DNA of 5,787 nucleotides. Origin: an uncultured Ilumatobacter sp. GTDB taxonomy: Bacteria > Actinomycetota > Acidimicrobiia > Acidimicrobiales > Ilumatobacteraceae. Location: the NCBI GenBank assembly GCA_937891565.1, contig CALAHA010000370.1, positions 1-5,787 of the forward strand, read 5' to 3'. A program made the position numbers and the translations under genes. The notes below the pieces were generated by a model. The model searched no databases. It was not told the origin of the DNA and was given only the letters and a program-made list of their open reading frames with translations. Shown piece by piece: positions 1 to 5,462 of the stretch; within the stretch, counting starts at the first letter, position 1; the number at the start of each line of letters is the position of its first letter.

Positions 1-35
1 GATCCGCACCTGATCCGCACCTGATCCGCACCTGA
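1..35. repeat. Three 11-bp tandem repeats (GATCCGCACCT) at the window edge
   Basis: The unit GATCCGCACCT occurs three times in direct succession without a mismatch (1-33), followed by the first bases of a fourth copy (GAT). The array touches the left edge, so its true length is unknown. Because the unit is 11 bp and each junction makes a TGA, the plus strand has TGA at 11-13, 22-24 and 33-35, one in each reading frame. Any plus-strand gene entering from the left must therefore end here. The minus strand stays open across it. The period is close to one DNA helical turn, which would also fit repeated protein sites, but nothing here proves that. Confidence 0.9.
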
Positions 36-112
36 TTTGTGCAACGAGCCGAAGAGTTACTCAAGGGCCCGATGGCGCCGAGCGACGCCACCTGGTCGAG
101 CGCGCCCTGTTG

Positions 113-165
113 TGACAGATGTCAGAGCTTCGAGTGGCGCACTGACACCCGAGAGTTGAGTGTCA
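113..165. promoter_or_regulatory. Cluster of TGACA/TGTCA half-sites, candidate operator
   Basis: Two inverted repeats of the same pentamer lie upstream of the regulator gene. The first is TGACA-GA-TGTCA at 113-124. The second is TGACAC-N11-GTGTCA at 143-165. The first half-sites of the two pairs are 30 bp apart, close to three helical turns. IclR-family proteins commonly bind palindromic sites near their own promoter, so autoregulation by the downstream product is a reasonable inference. Pentamers are short and chance matches are possible, so this remains a candidate. Confidence 0.4.
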
Positions 166-170
166 TCGGC

Positions 171-176
171 TTTAAT
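171..176 (+). promoter_or_regulatory. Possible -10 box (TTTAAT) before the regulator gene
   Basis: TTTAAT, overlapping TAATGT at 173-178, is the most AT-rich hexamer in the region between the repeats and the IclR-like gene, and it lies just after the half-site cluster. No good -35 element is seen at 16-18 bp. An in-frame GTG at 183 lies 6 nt after TTTAAT, so a leaderless start there is possible, which would add 20 residues to the regulator. This rests on position and base composition only. Confidence 0.3.
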
Positions 177-242
177 GTGCACGTGATCCCCGTTGCTGCC
201 CAATGCGGGCCTCATGTTGAAATGGCACACGGCGTTCCCGTC

Positions 243-518
243 ATGGTGAACACGCCGTCGTCACACGCCATGCAGCGTTCTGGGACCCAATCAATCTCGC
301 GGACCCTTGACGTCATCGAGTGTTTCCTCGAGGTCCCCGAGCGAGGGGTGAATGAGATCGCTCGGCTCTGTGGCCTGAGCCCGAGCACTGCCCACCGGGT
401 GGTCAGGGCGCTGGTCGCTCGGGGCTACCTCGAACAGAACGCCAGTCGCAACCGATACCGGTTGGGGCGCAGCGCGGCTCAATTCGCTGATGCTGTTCAC
501 CGCCACGTTCCCGCCTGA
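243..518 (+). CDS. Single-domain IclR-type helix-turn-helix regulator
   Basis: The 91-residue product (from ATG 243) is essentially only the N-terminal winged helix-turn-helix of the IclR family. Residues 14-30 (SGTQSISRTLDVIECF...) are the typical first helix. VNEIARLCGLSPSTAHRVV (36-54) is the helix-turn-helix, and residues 58-75 (ending YRLG) form the wing. Full IclR proteins are about 250 residues and carry a C-terminal effector-binding domain. Here translation stops 16 residues after YRLG, so that domain is missing. The start is uncertain: in-frame candidates are GTG 39, GTG 183, ATG 222, ATG 243 and ATG 270. None has a clear Shine-Dalgarno sequence, and 243 or 270 best fits family length. 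The YdiJ-type gene follows after 44 bp on the same strand, so co-transcription and local control are likely. It could be a genuine one-domain regulator or the remnant of a longer gene. DNA binding is a family-based inference. Confidence 0.7.
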   Translation: MVNTPSSHAMQRSGTQSISRTLDVIECFLEVPERGVNEIARLCGLSPSTAHRVVRALVARGYLEQNASRNRYRLGRSAAQFADAVHRHVPA

Positions 519-562
519 ATTGGCCTTTCAAGCTGCCGTGCTCACCGGCACCCTGTGAGAAC

Positions 563-3412
563 ATGGCGTTGATGAACGTCGCAGCCTTCGAGATTGCACT
601 GAGGTCGGTTGGCTTTTGCGGGAGCGTCGAGCACGATGCCGCCGCTCGCATCGTCTACGGGACCGACAATTCTGTGTATCAACTGCAGCCGGTCGGCGTT
701 GTTGTTCCCACGTCGATCGACGACCTTGCAGCGATTGCCAGGGTGAACCATGAGCGAGAGGCGCCGTTCGCCCTGGTCGCACGCGGTGGGGGCACCGGCA
801 CCAACGGGCAGTCGCTGACCAACGGTTTGGTCATCGACACGCGGCGCGCCATGAACCGGATCATTTCAATCGATCCAGATGCACAAGTCGCTGTGGTGCA
901 GCCGGGCGTCGTGCTCGGTCAACTCAACGCTGCACTGAAGCCGCACGGACTGTTCTTTGCTCCGCACGTCTCGACGGGCTCGCGAGCAACGGTCGGCGGC
1001 ATGGTTTCGACTGATGCCGCCGGGAAGGGTTCACTCGTCTATGGCCGCACGAACAAGCACGTGCTCGGTCTCGAAGCCGTCTTGGCCGATGGCACATCCT
1101 GGAGCGTGGGCAAGGTCACCAAAGCCGAGCTTGATCACATGGTGCAGCGAACTGATCGTCTCGGCGACCTGCATCGTCTTGTTCGCGAAGCAACGACGGG
1201 CCTCAACCCTGATGCCTTCCCCGACATACCGCGCGGGTTCTCTGGCTACAACCTTGCCGATGCCACTGCCGGGCCGGGCCTCGACTTCACGAAGATCCTC
1301 ACGGGCTCGGAGGGCACGCTGGCGCTGTTCGGTCAGATCACCGTGCACCTCGAACCCCTCACTCGACAACCGCAGCTTGCGGTGATCGCCTATCCGCGCT
1401 TCGAGGACGCCATCCGCGACTCAAACCGGTTAAAGGTGACCGCACCAATCGCCATCGAGTGCCTTGATGAGCGGACCATCTCGTTGGCGACGGCATCACC
1501 GGCGTTCCCCAGATTGGCATCACTGCTCGGCACATCATTCGACGCGTCGGGGTCGCTGTTGCTCATGGAGTTCGATGGTCGCGACGGCCTCGACGAACTG
1601 CAAGATCTGCTGGCCGCGGAATCGGGTTCAACAGCGACGGCAATAGCAGTCACGTCCGACGCCGCTGACATCGCAGCGGTCTGGAAGGTTCGTGCCGACG
1701 CTGTTGGTCTGCTTGGCCAGGCTGTCGACGGCAGGCGCTCGATCGCGTTTGTCGAAGACTGCGCCGTACCACCACATCGTCTTGAGGAATTCGTTGCCGG
1801 CTACCGCAGCCTGCTCGACTCGCACGGCTTGAGCTACGGCATGTTCGGCCACGCCGATGTCGGCTGCATCCACGTCCGCCCTGCGCTCGACCTGTACGAC
1901 GAGTCGCACGAGCGGCTGCTGCGAACGATTTCCGACGAGGTGCATGCGCTTGTCGCGAGTTTCGGTGGGGTGTTGTGGGGTGAGCACGGTCGGGGATTCC
2001 GCGGCGAATATCTCGACCTTGACGACGACACTGTCCGGCGGATGCAGCAAATCAAGACGGCGTTCGATCCACGCAACATCTTGAATCCCGGCAAGCTCTA
2101 CGCACCATTGGAAGGTGCTCCGCCGATCACGAAGATCGACGGCGTGGCGCTGCGAGTTCACAGCGACCGGTCCGTCCCGGTTGCCGATCGACAGGAGTTC
2201 GACAGCGCCTTTGGCTGCAACGGAAACGGCATCTGCCATCACTGGGGTGAGGCCGAAGTGATGTGTCCGTCGTACAAGGTGACATTGGATCCGCGGCTCT
2301 CGCCGAAGGGCCGGGCTGACCTGCTGCGCGGTTGGCTCGCAAACCCTGATGACGCCGACCTGGTTGACGATGTTGCCGATTCGATGCGTCGATGCCTGTC
2401 GTGTGGGGCATGCACGGGGCGCTGCCCGGTCCAGGTGGATATCCCGGAATTGAAGTCGCGCTTTCTCGAACGCCACCCGGAGGGCGGCCGGCGGTTGCGC
2501 GTCCGAGACGCACTGTTGAGCCGATTCGAGTCACTGTTACCAATGGCCCAGGCGGGTGCCCGCGTCGTCGGTCTGCTGCAGCGGCTGGCCGAGCCGATCT
2601 TCGAGAAGGGTCTAGGCATCATCGATCTACCCCGTGTCCCGACCGGCTCGTTGCGCACTCGGCTCGCCGCGCTCGATGTCCCGATTGTGGATAGTTCCGA
2701 TGGTGTCGGCAACGCCACGGTGATCGTGCTGCCGGATGTGTTCACGGCGTATCTCGACCCCGATGTGCTCGACGCAACGATGCGTGTGCTGCGCGCTGTG
2801 GGGGAGCGGCCAGCCCTTGCTCCTTTCCTGCCGTCGGGCAAGTTCGACCACGTCAAAGGCCGGCGCCGCAGATTCGCGAAGGCGGCTGCACAGCAACGTG
2901 ATCTGATTGAACGGCTCGCTCGTCACGACCTGCCGTTGGTCATTATCGAACCAGCGGTGGCGCTGCTCGGTGCGCACGAGTACGCATCCATCGACGAGTC
3001 GTTCCCGAGCGATGCAACGACGTCACTGGCAGAGTTCCTGGCACCGCGGCTCGCGGCGCTGCCAGCGTCGACGGGGCGTGGCAACGGGGGGACCGTGCAG
3101 CTGTTCGGTCACTGCACCGAAGTCAGTCTTGCTCCAGAGCGGATGGGCACCTACCGCTCGATGCTCGAAGCAGCGGGCTTCGACGTGCAAACCGAAGCAA
3201 CCACGTGCTGCGGGATGGCGGGCATCTTCGGGCACGAAGCCGAAAGCCAGCCCATGTCGACCGCCCTGTTCAACATGGGCTGGCGGCCGAAGCTGGAATC
3301 AGGAGATCCGGTGCACCGATGCGCCAGTGGCTATTCGTGTCGGAGCCAGGCGAAGCGGTTCGGCCACACGTTGACGCATCCAATTCAGGTGCTCGCATCA
3401 GCCATTTCGTGA
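563..3412 (+). CDS. ydiJ: YdiJ-type FAD/Fe-S D-2-hydroxyacid (probably D-2-hydroxyglutarate) dehydrogenase
   Basis: This 949-residue flavoprotein matches the YdiJ architecture along its whole length (E. coli YdiJ is about 1018 residues). The N-terminal FAD-binding domain (about 30-210) has RGGGTGTNGQ at 74-83. The FAD-linked oxidase C-terminal domain (about 260-510) has GHADVGCIH at 429-437 and EHGRG at 474-478, whose histidines are probable metal or substrate ligands. A ferredoxin-like segment has C552, C558, C568 and then C611-x2-C614-x2-C617-x3-C621-P. The C-terminal part has HC at 850-851, CCG at 882-884 and YSC ending at C926, typical of CCG-domain electron-transfer modules. The linker segment around EKGLGIIDLP is also YdiJ-like. 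YdiJ proteins are described as D-2-hydroxyglutarate dehydrogenases that give 2-oxoglutarate; D-lactate or glycolate are alternative substrates. The enzyme is probably cytoplasmic, as no signal peptide is seen. ATG 563 is the first start in the open frame; ATG 572 is possible. The ribosome binding site is weak (TGAGA). Confidence 0.88.
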   Translation: MALMNVAAFEIALRSVGFCGSVEHDAAARIVYGTDNSVYQLQPVGVVVPTSIDDLAAIARVNHEREAPFALVARGGGTGTNGQSLTNGLVIDTRRAMNRIISIDPDAQVAVVQPGVVLGQLNAALKPHGLFFAPHVSTGSRATVGGMVSTDAAGKGSLVYGRTNKHVLGLEAVLADGTSWSVGKVTKAELDHMVQRTDRLGDLHRLVREATTGLNPDAFPDIPRGFSGYNLADATAGPGLDFTKILTGSEGTLALFGQITVHLEPLTRQPQLAVIAYPRFEDAIRDSNRLKVTAPIAIECLDERTISLATASPAFPRLASLLGTSFDASGSLLLMEFDGRDGLDELQDLLAAESGSTATAIAVTSDAADIAAVWKVRADAVGLLGQAVDGRRSIAFVEDCAVPPHRLEEFVAGYRSLLDSHGLSYGMFGHADVGCIHVRPALDLYDESHERLLRTISDEVHALVASFGGVLWGEHGRGFRGEYLDLDDDTVRRMQQIKTAFDPRNILNPGKLYAPLEGAPPITKIDGVALRVHSDRSVPVADRQEFDSAFGCNGNGICHHWGEAEVMCPSYKVTLDPRLSPKGRADLLRGWLANPDDADLVDDVADSMRRCLSCGACTGRCPVQVDIPELKSRFLERHPEGGRRLRVRDALLSRFESLLPMAQAGARVVGLLQRLAEPIFEKGLGIIDLPRVPTGSLRTRLAALDVPIVDSSDGVGNATVIVLPDVFTAYLDPDVLDATMRVLRAVGERPALAPFLPSGKFDHVKGRRRRFAKAAAQQRDLIERLARHDLPLVIIEPAVALLGAHEYASIDESFPSDATTSLAEFLAPRLAALPASTGRGNGGTVQLFGHCTEVSLAPERMGTYRSMLEAAGFDVQTEATTCCGMAGIFGHEAESQPMSTALFNMGWRPKLESGDPVHRCASGYSCRSQAKRFGHTLTHPIQVLASAIS

Positions 3413-3445
3413 GGTGTTTGCGCACACATCGAATCGGCAACATCG

Positions 3446-3467
3446 TCGACCACCGTGTCGTGGTCGA
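3446..3467 (+). terminator. Hairpin after the YdiJ-type gene, candidate terminator
   Basis: TCGACCAC (3446-3453) and GTGGTCGA (3460-3467) are perfect inverted repeats around a 6-nt loop, starting 34 nt after the YdiJ-type stop codon. There is no T-run after the stem; a G-rich stretch follows instead. U-tract-less hairpins are common at gene ends in GC-rich actinobacteria, so a role in termination or 3'-end stabilisation is plausible. Confidence 0.45.
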
Positions 3468-3516
3468 GGGGCGTGCGTCCGGTTGTGGAAGCGGAAGTCA
3501 TGGACATGTCTGAACC

Positions 3517-3522
3517 TATAAC
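3517..3522 (+). promoter_or_regulatory. Promoter-like TATAAC box pointing into the antisense strand
   Basis: TATAAC resembles a -10 hexamer and lies exactly 6 nt before GTG 3529, the spacing expected for a leaderless transcript. No convincing -35 element is visible. Transcription from here would run antisense to the transpeptidase gene. The associated reading frame is judged a shadow, so if the box is real it more likely drives an antisense or small RNA. Confidence 0.25.
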
Positions 3523-3711
3523 CGCAGCGTGAGACTCACTCGACTCGGAGGGTCGGTACCAGCGTGTGTCTGGTCACGCTTGGAGGCTGGAGATCAGCTC
3601 TTGCCGCGCCACGGGATGAGTTTGGATTGGGCAAAGCGCATGACGAGATCCATCGAGTTCGGCCGCAACCAGCGTGCCCCAGCTGACACCGAGCGCCGAC
3701 GGACGCCGGAA

Positions 3712-4872
3712 TTAGCCGACGTATTCGCCTTGGACGTTGACCGCGACCGAGATGCTCCGCTCGCTCCAGATCGGCGTCATCGCGGATGCAAGGCCGAGCC
3801 AGTCGACCAGCTGATCCTGGTTTTCGATGCGCAGACGGGCGCAGCCTTTGCTCTGCGGGGATGTCGGCACGTTGTTGGCGCCGTGGATTGCTTGTCCAAG
3901 ATCAAAATAGAGCGGGCGGTACATGTTGCCGTTGAGTGGATTATCTGCCGCCACTGGGAAGTCGGTGCTGTCGTGCCAGCCGCCGTTGTCGCTCGCTGGA
4001 TCGAACCGGAAGGCGCGTGCCTGGTCTTGGTCGCGTGTCTCGAACCCCTCGGAGCCCGTCGACGTCGGGAAGCCGAATGTCAACTTTTCGGCGCCCTCGC
4101 CGACGAACATGAACTGACAGGTCCGGTCAATCAGGATCCACTTCGGTTGGTTGAGTGCCGACGTGAAGGGCATGGGGAGTTTGTCCGCAGCGAGCAAGAT
4201 TCGCTCTTCCGCACTGCCGGAAGCCATATCGGTCGTATTGATTTCGAGCCCCATGGCGAGACGCGCGGCGCAGAGCCGCTGGCGTGTGACGGGCCCCGAA
4301 ACGCCATCGATGAGGAGTGGTTGCGTGCCGATTTCTTCAAACAGCTTGTTCAGCTTGAGCTGCTGGATCTCGACGTTCTGGCGCACTGCTGCGGCCACGA
4401 CTGCCTCGTCGGGATCGGTGCGTTGCTCACCGGTAATGTCGTCGAGGCCGTTGCCGGTGCACACGTCGAGCAGTTGACCGACCTCGATGTCGGCGGTCGG
4501 CAAGTTGTTCTCGGCGCGTAGTGCAACCACGTTCACTGTCTCGTCGTCGAACGCATTCGCGATCAGACCGAGCGAGTCCAGAGCTTCGACCACGACGACG
4601 CATGCCGGGTCGTAGATCTGTGGACCGGGTTCGGTCGTCGTGGGCGCAATGGCGGTTTCGGGCAACGTGGCAACGGGCAGCGACGTGGCCGGTGCCTCAT
4701 TGACGATCACCGTGTCCGTCGTTGCTGGCATATCAGATGTTGCGAGGCTCGACTCGACAGCCGAAGTCTCCGTCGCTCCAACGTTGTCGGTGGCGCTCCG
4801 AACCGTGGCGCTACACGCACTGGTGACGAGCAACGCTCCGCCCAAAAATATGGTGAGTGCTCGTCCGCGCAT
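3712..4872 (-). CDS. Secreted L,D-transpeptidase (YkuD domain) with LysM-like domain, probable lipoprotein
   Basis: The 386-residue product probably forms 3-3 cross-links in peptidoglycan, or attaches proteins to it, outside the membrane. The N-terminus is a signal peptide (MRGR, then a hydrophobic stretch 5-17) ending SAC with Cys20, so lipid anchoring is likely although Thr at -3 is not the best lipobox residue. A Thr/Ser/Pro/Ala-rich linker spans about 21-85. Residues 91-138 look like LysM (DSLGLIANAF, LRAENNLP, VGQLLDVC), a glycan-binding fold. Residues 183-208 (LLIDGVSGPVTRQRL) resemble a peptidoglycan-binding repeat. The YkuD catalytic domain runs from about 243 to 375, with His330-Gly and the SKGCAR motif containing nucleophile Cys344 and Arg346. 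Besides Cys20 and Cys344 there are four cysteines (91, 138, 201, 252), with 91 and 138 bracketing the LysM-like segment. It starts at ATG 4872, 6 nt after a -10-like TAATTT, with no Shine-Dalgarno, so it may be leaderless. Substrate specificity cannot be read from the sequence. Confidence 0.88.
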   Translation of the reverse strand: MRGRALTIFLGGALLVTSACSATVRSATDNVGATETSAVESSLATSDMPATTDTVIVNEAPATSLPVATLPETAIAPTTTEPGPQIYDPACVVVVEALDSLGLIANAFDDETVNVVALRAENNLPTADIEVGQLLDVCTGNGLDDITGEQRTDPDEAVVAAAVRQNVEIQQLKLNKLFEEIGTQPLLIDGVSGPVTRQRLCAARLAMGLEINTTDMASGSAEERILLAADKLPMPFTSALNQPKWILIDRTCQFMFVGEGAEKLTFGFPTSTGSEGFETRDQDQARAFRFDPASDNGGWHDSTDFPVAADNPLNGNMYRPLYFDLGQAIHGANNVPTSPQSKGCARLRIENQDQLVDWLGLASAMTPIWSERSISVAVNVQGEYVG

Positions 4873-4878
4873 CTTCAG

Positions 4879-4884
4879 AAATTA
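4879..4884 (-). promoter_or_regulatory. Candidate -10 box (TAATTT) of the L,D-transpeptidase gene
   Basis: Read on the minus strand, TAATTT is followed by CTGAAG and then the ATG at 4872. The TANNNT hexamer 6 nt before a start codon is the usual arrangement for leaderless actinobacterial transcripts. TGACCA at about 4906-4911 could be a weak -35, though its spacing to this box is long. It lies in the 76-bp gap after the HNH-like gene, so the transpeptidase probably has its own promoter. Confidence 0.45.
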
Positions 4885-4948
4885 CAGGCCAAGCCCGGCA
4901 CCTTCTGGTCACGCCAGGCGATAGCAACAGTTTGTTTTGCAGTGGTGA

Positions 4949-5416
4949 TCAGCCGCGCAGGGCAACGAGGTATTGGCCGCCGCCTTCTTGAATATCGCTG
5001 GTGAGGGTGAGGCCGGGCTCAAGACGGCTGATCCGATCGATCAGCCACGCAGCTGTTGTGTCGGCGTCGGCAGCGGTCGGGCAGCGGCAGAAGATCTCCC
5101 GGCCGCCTTTCGCTGCGAGTCGGTCGACGGTTGGGATGATTGCAACCGGGTCGATCGTGAAGAGCTGCTCGTTCCATACAACGACTGCCTCGGTGTTGCC
5201 CTTGCCGGTGTTGCATCCACGATGGGCGAGGCGTTCGTGGAGATCGGTCGAGCCCTTCGACTTTCCCTTGCCCTTCTTCTTCGCCTTCCGATCCGTCATC
5301 CGTGCATCGACGCTCGGCCCGCGGTCATCGTTGACCGACATACCCGGATCGACCGACTGATCGCATAACCAGCAACGCCAATTGTCTTGCTCACCGATGT
5401 CTTCAACTCGTGCCAT
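4949..5416 (-). CDS. Small HNH-like protein with an altered catalytic motif and an unrecognised C-terminal half
   Basis: The 155-residue protein (ATG 5416) has an N-terminal zinc-finger-like HNH fold: WRCWLC with Cys15 and Cys18, GPSVDARM at 33-40, a Lys/Gly-rich stretch at 43-55, and ERLAHRGCNTGKGN at 61-74 with His65, Cys68 and Asn69. In canonical HNH nucleases the strand equivalent to SVDAR reads like SxDHxxP. Here Ala38 stands where the first catalytic His is expected, so nuclease activity is doubtful or uses other residues. CxxC and HxxC are kept, so a metal-bound DNA- or RNA-binding module is plausible. Residues 84-155 form a predicted alpha/beta segment, including IFCRC at 108-112, that I do not recognise. 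An in-frame GTG at 5437 lies inside the upstream palindrome. ATG 5416 is preferred because TACATT lies 6 nt before it. The gene follows enolase on the same strand with 46 bp between them. Confidence 0.65.
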   Translation of the reverse strand: MARVEDIGEQDNWRCWLCDQSVDPGMSVNDDRGPSVDARMTDRKAKKKGKGKSKGSTDLHERLAHRGCNTGKGNTEAVVVWNEQLFTIDPVAIIPTVDRLAAKGGREIFCRCPTAADADTTAAWLIDRISRLEPGLTLTSDIQEGGGQYLVALRG

Positions 5417-5422
5417 GGTTGG

Positions 5423-5428
5423 AATGTA
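5423..5428 (-). promoter_or_regulatory. Candidate -10 box (TACATT) of the HNH-like gene
   Basis: On the minus strand TACATT is followed by CCAACC and then ATG 5416, the same 6-nt spacing seen before the transpeptidase start. A perfect TTGACA lies at 5442-5447 in the loop region of the upstream palindrome, but the 13-bp spacing is shorter than the usual 16-18 bp. A protein bound to the palindrome would cover the -35 region. Confidence 0.4.
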
Positions 5429-5430
5429 GG

Positions 5431-5461
5431 CGGTCACACTGTGTCAAGCACAGTGTGACCG
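5431..5461 (-). terminator. Long perfect inverted repeat after enolase: terminator and/or operator
   Basis: CGGTCACACTGTG (5431-5443) and its exact reverse complement (5449-5461) form 13-bp arms around the 5-nt loop TCAAG. The repeat begins one base after the enolase stop codon. On the enolase strand the stem is followed by CCTACATTCC, which has no T-run, so it would be a U-tract-less terminator or an RNA-stabilising hairpin. It overlaps a second perfect palindrome, GTGACCGGTCAC (5455-5466), which extends through the stop codon. Three GGTCAC-type half-sites result, and these could equally be an operator for the HNH-like gene downstream. Confidence 0.6.
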
Positions 5462-5462
5462 G

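Larger units (their letters stand above)
3413..3711. other. Convergent intergenic region without a convincing gene
   Basis: These 299 bp separate the 3' ends of the YdiJ-type gene (plus) and the L,D-transpeptidase gene (minus). They contain an 8-bp hairpin (3446-3467), a promoter-like TATAAC (3517-3522), an 11-bp palindrome GTGAGACTCAC (3529-3539) and an imperfect hairpin with arms AGCGTG (3561-3566) and CACGCT (3575-3580). No tRNA-like T-arm, rRNA segment or inverted-repeat-bounded element was recognised. The only open plus-strand frame here runs on into the antisense strand of the transpeptidase. For a convergent gap between two stop codons it is longer than needed for two terminators, so a small RNA is conceivable but unsupported. 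Confidence 0.6.

Noticed and set aside
39..242. N-terminal extension of the IclR-like protein from GTG 39
   Set aside because: Residues before about ATG 243 show no IclR similarity, are cysteine-rich and unlike a normal leader, and overlap the half-site cluster and the -10-like box. A start this far upstream is unlikely.
1628..2476. A 282-codon minus-strand open frame inside the dehydrogenase gene
   Set aside because: The plus-strand product has continuous YdiJ-family motifs across the whole stretch. The minus-strand translation is rich in Arg, Val and Ala and has no family motif.
3540..3700. Possible structured RNA or tRNA remnant in the convergent gap
   Set aside because: No T-arm consensus, anticodon stem or complete cloverleaf could be built. 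The stems seen are short and imperfect.
3529..4521. A 330-codon open plus-strand frame
   Set aside because: From 3712 onward it lies exactly codon-for-codon opposite the clearly real L,D-transpeptidase. Such antisense frames stay open in GC-rich genes because the complementary stop codons are rare there, and its translation shows no recognisable domain.
3569..4914. The 11-mer TCTGGTCACGC on both sides of the transpeptidase gene (3569-3579 and 4904-4914)
   Set aside because: In a window of this size several 11-mer repeats are expected by chance, and there is no other sign of an element boundary such as a target duplication or transposase.
4949..5437. GTG 5437 as start of the HNH-like gene
   Set aside because: It lies inside the left arm of the perfect inverted repeat and adds seven residues without family support. 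ATG 5416 has a -10-like box at leaderless spacing.
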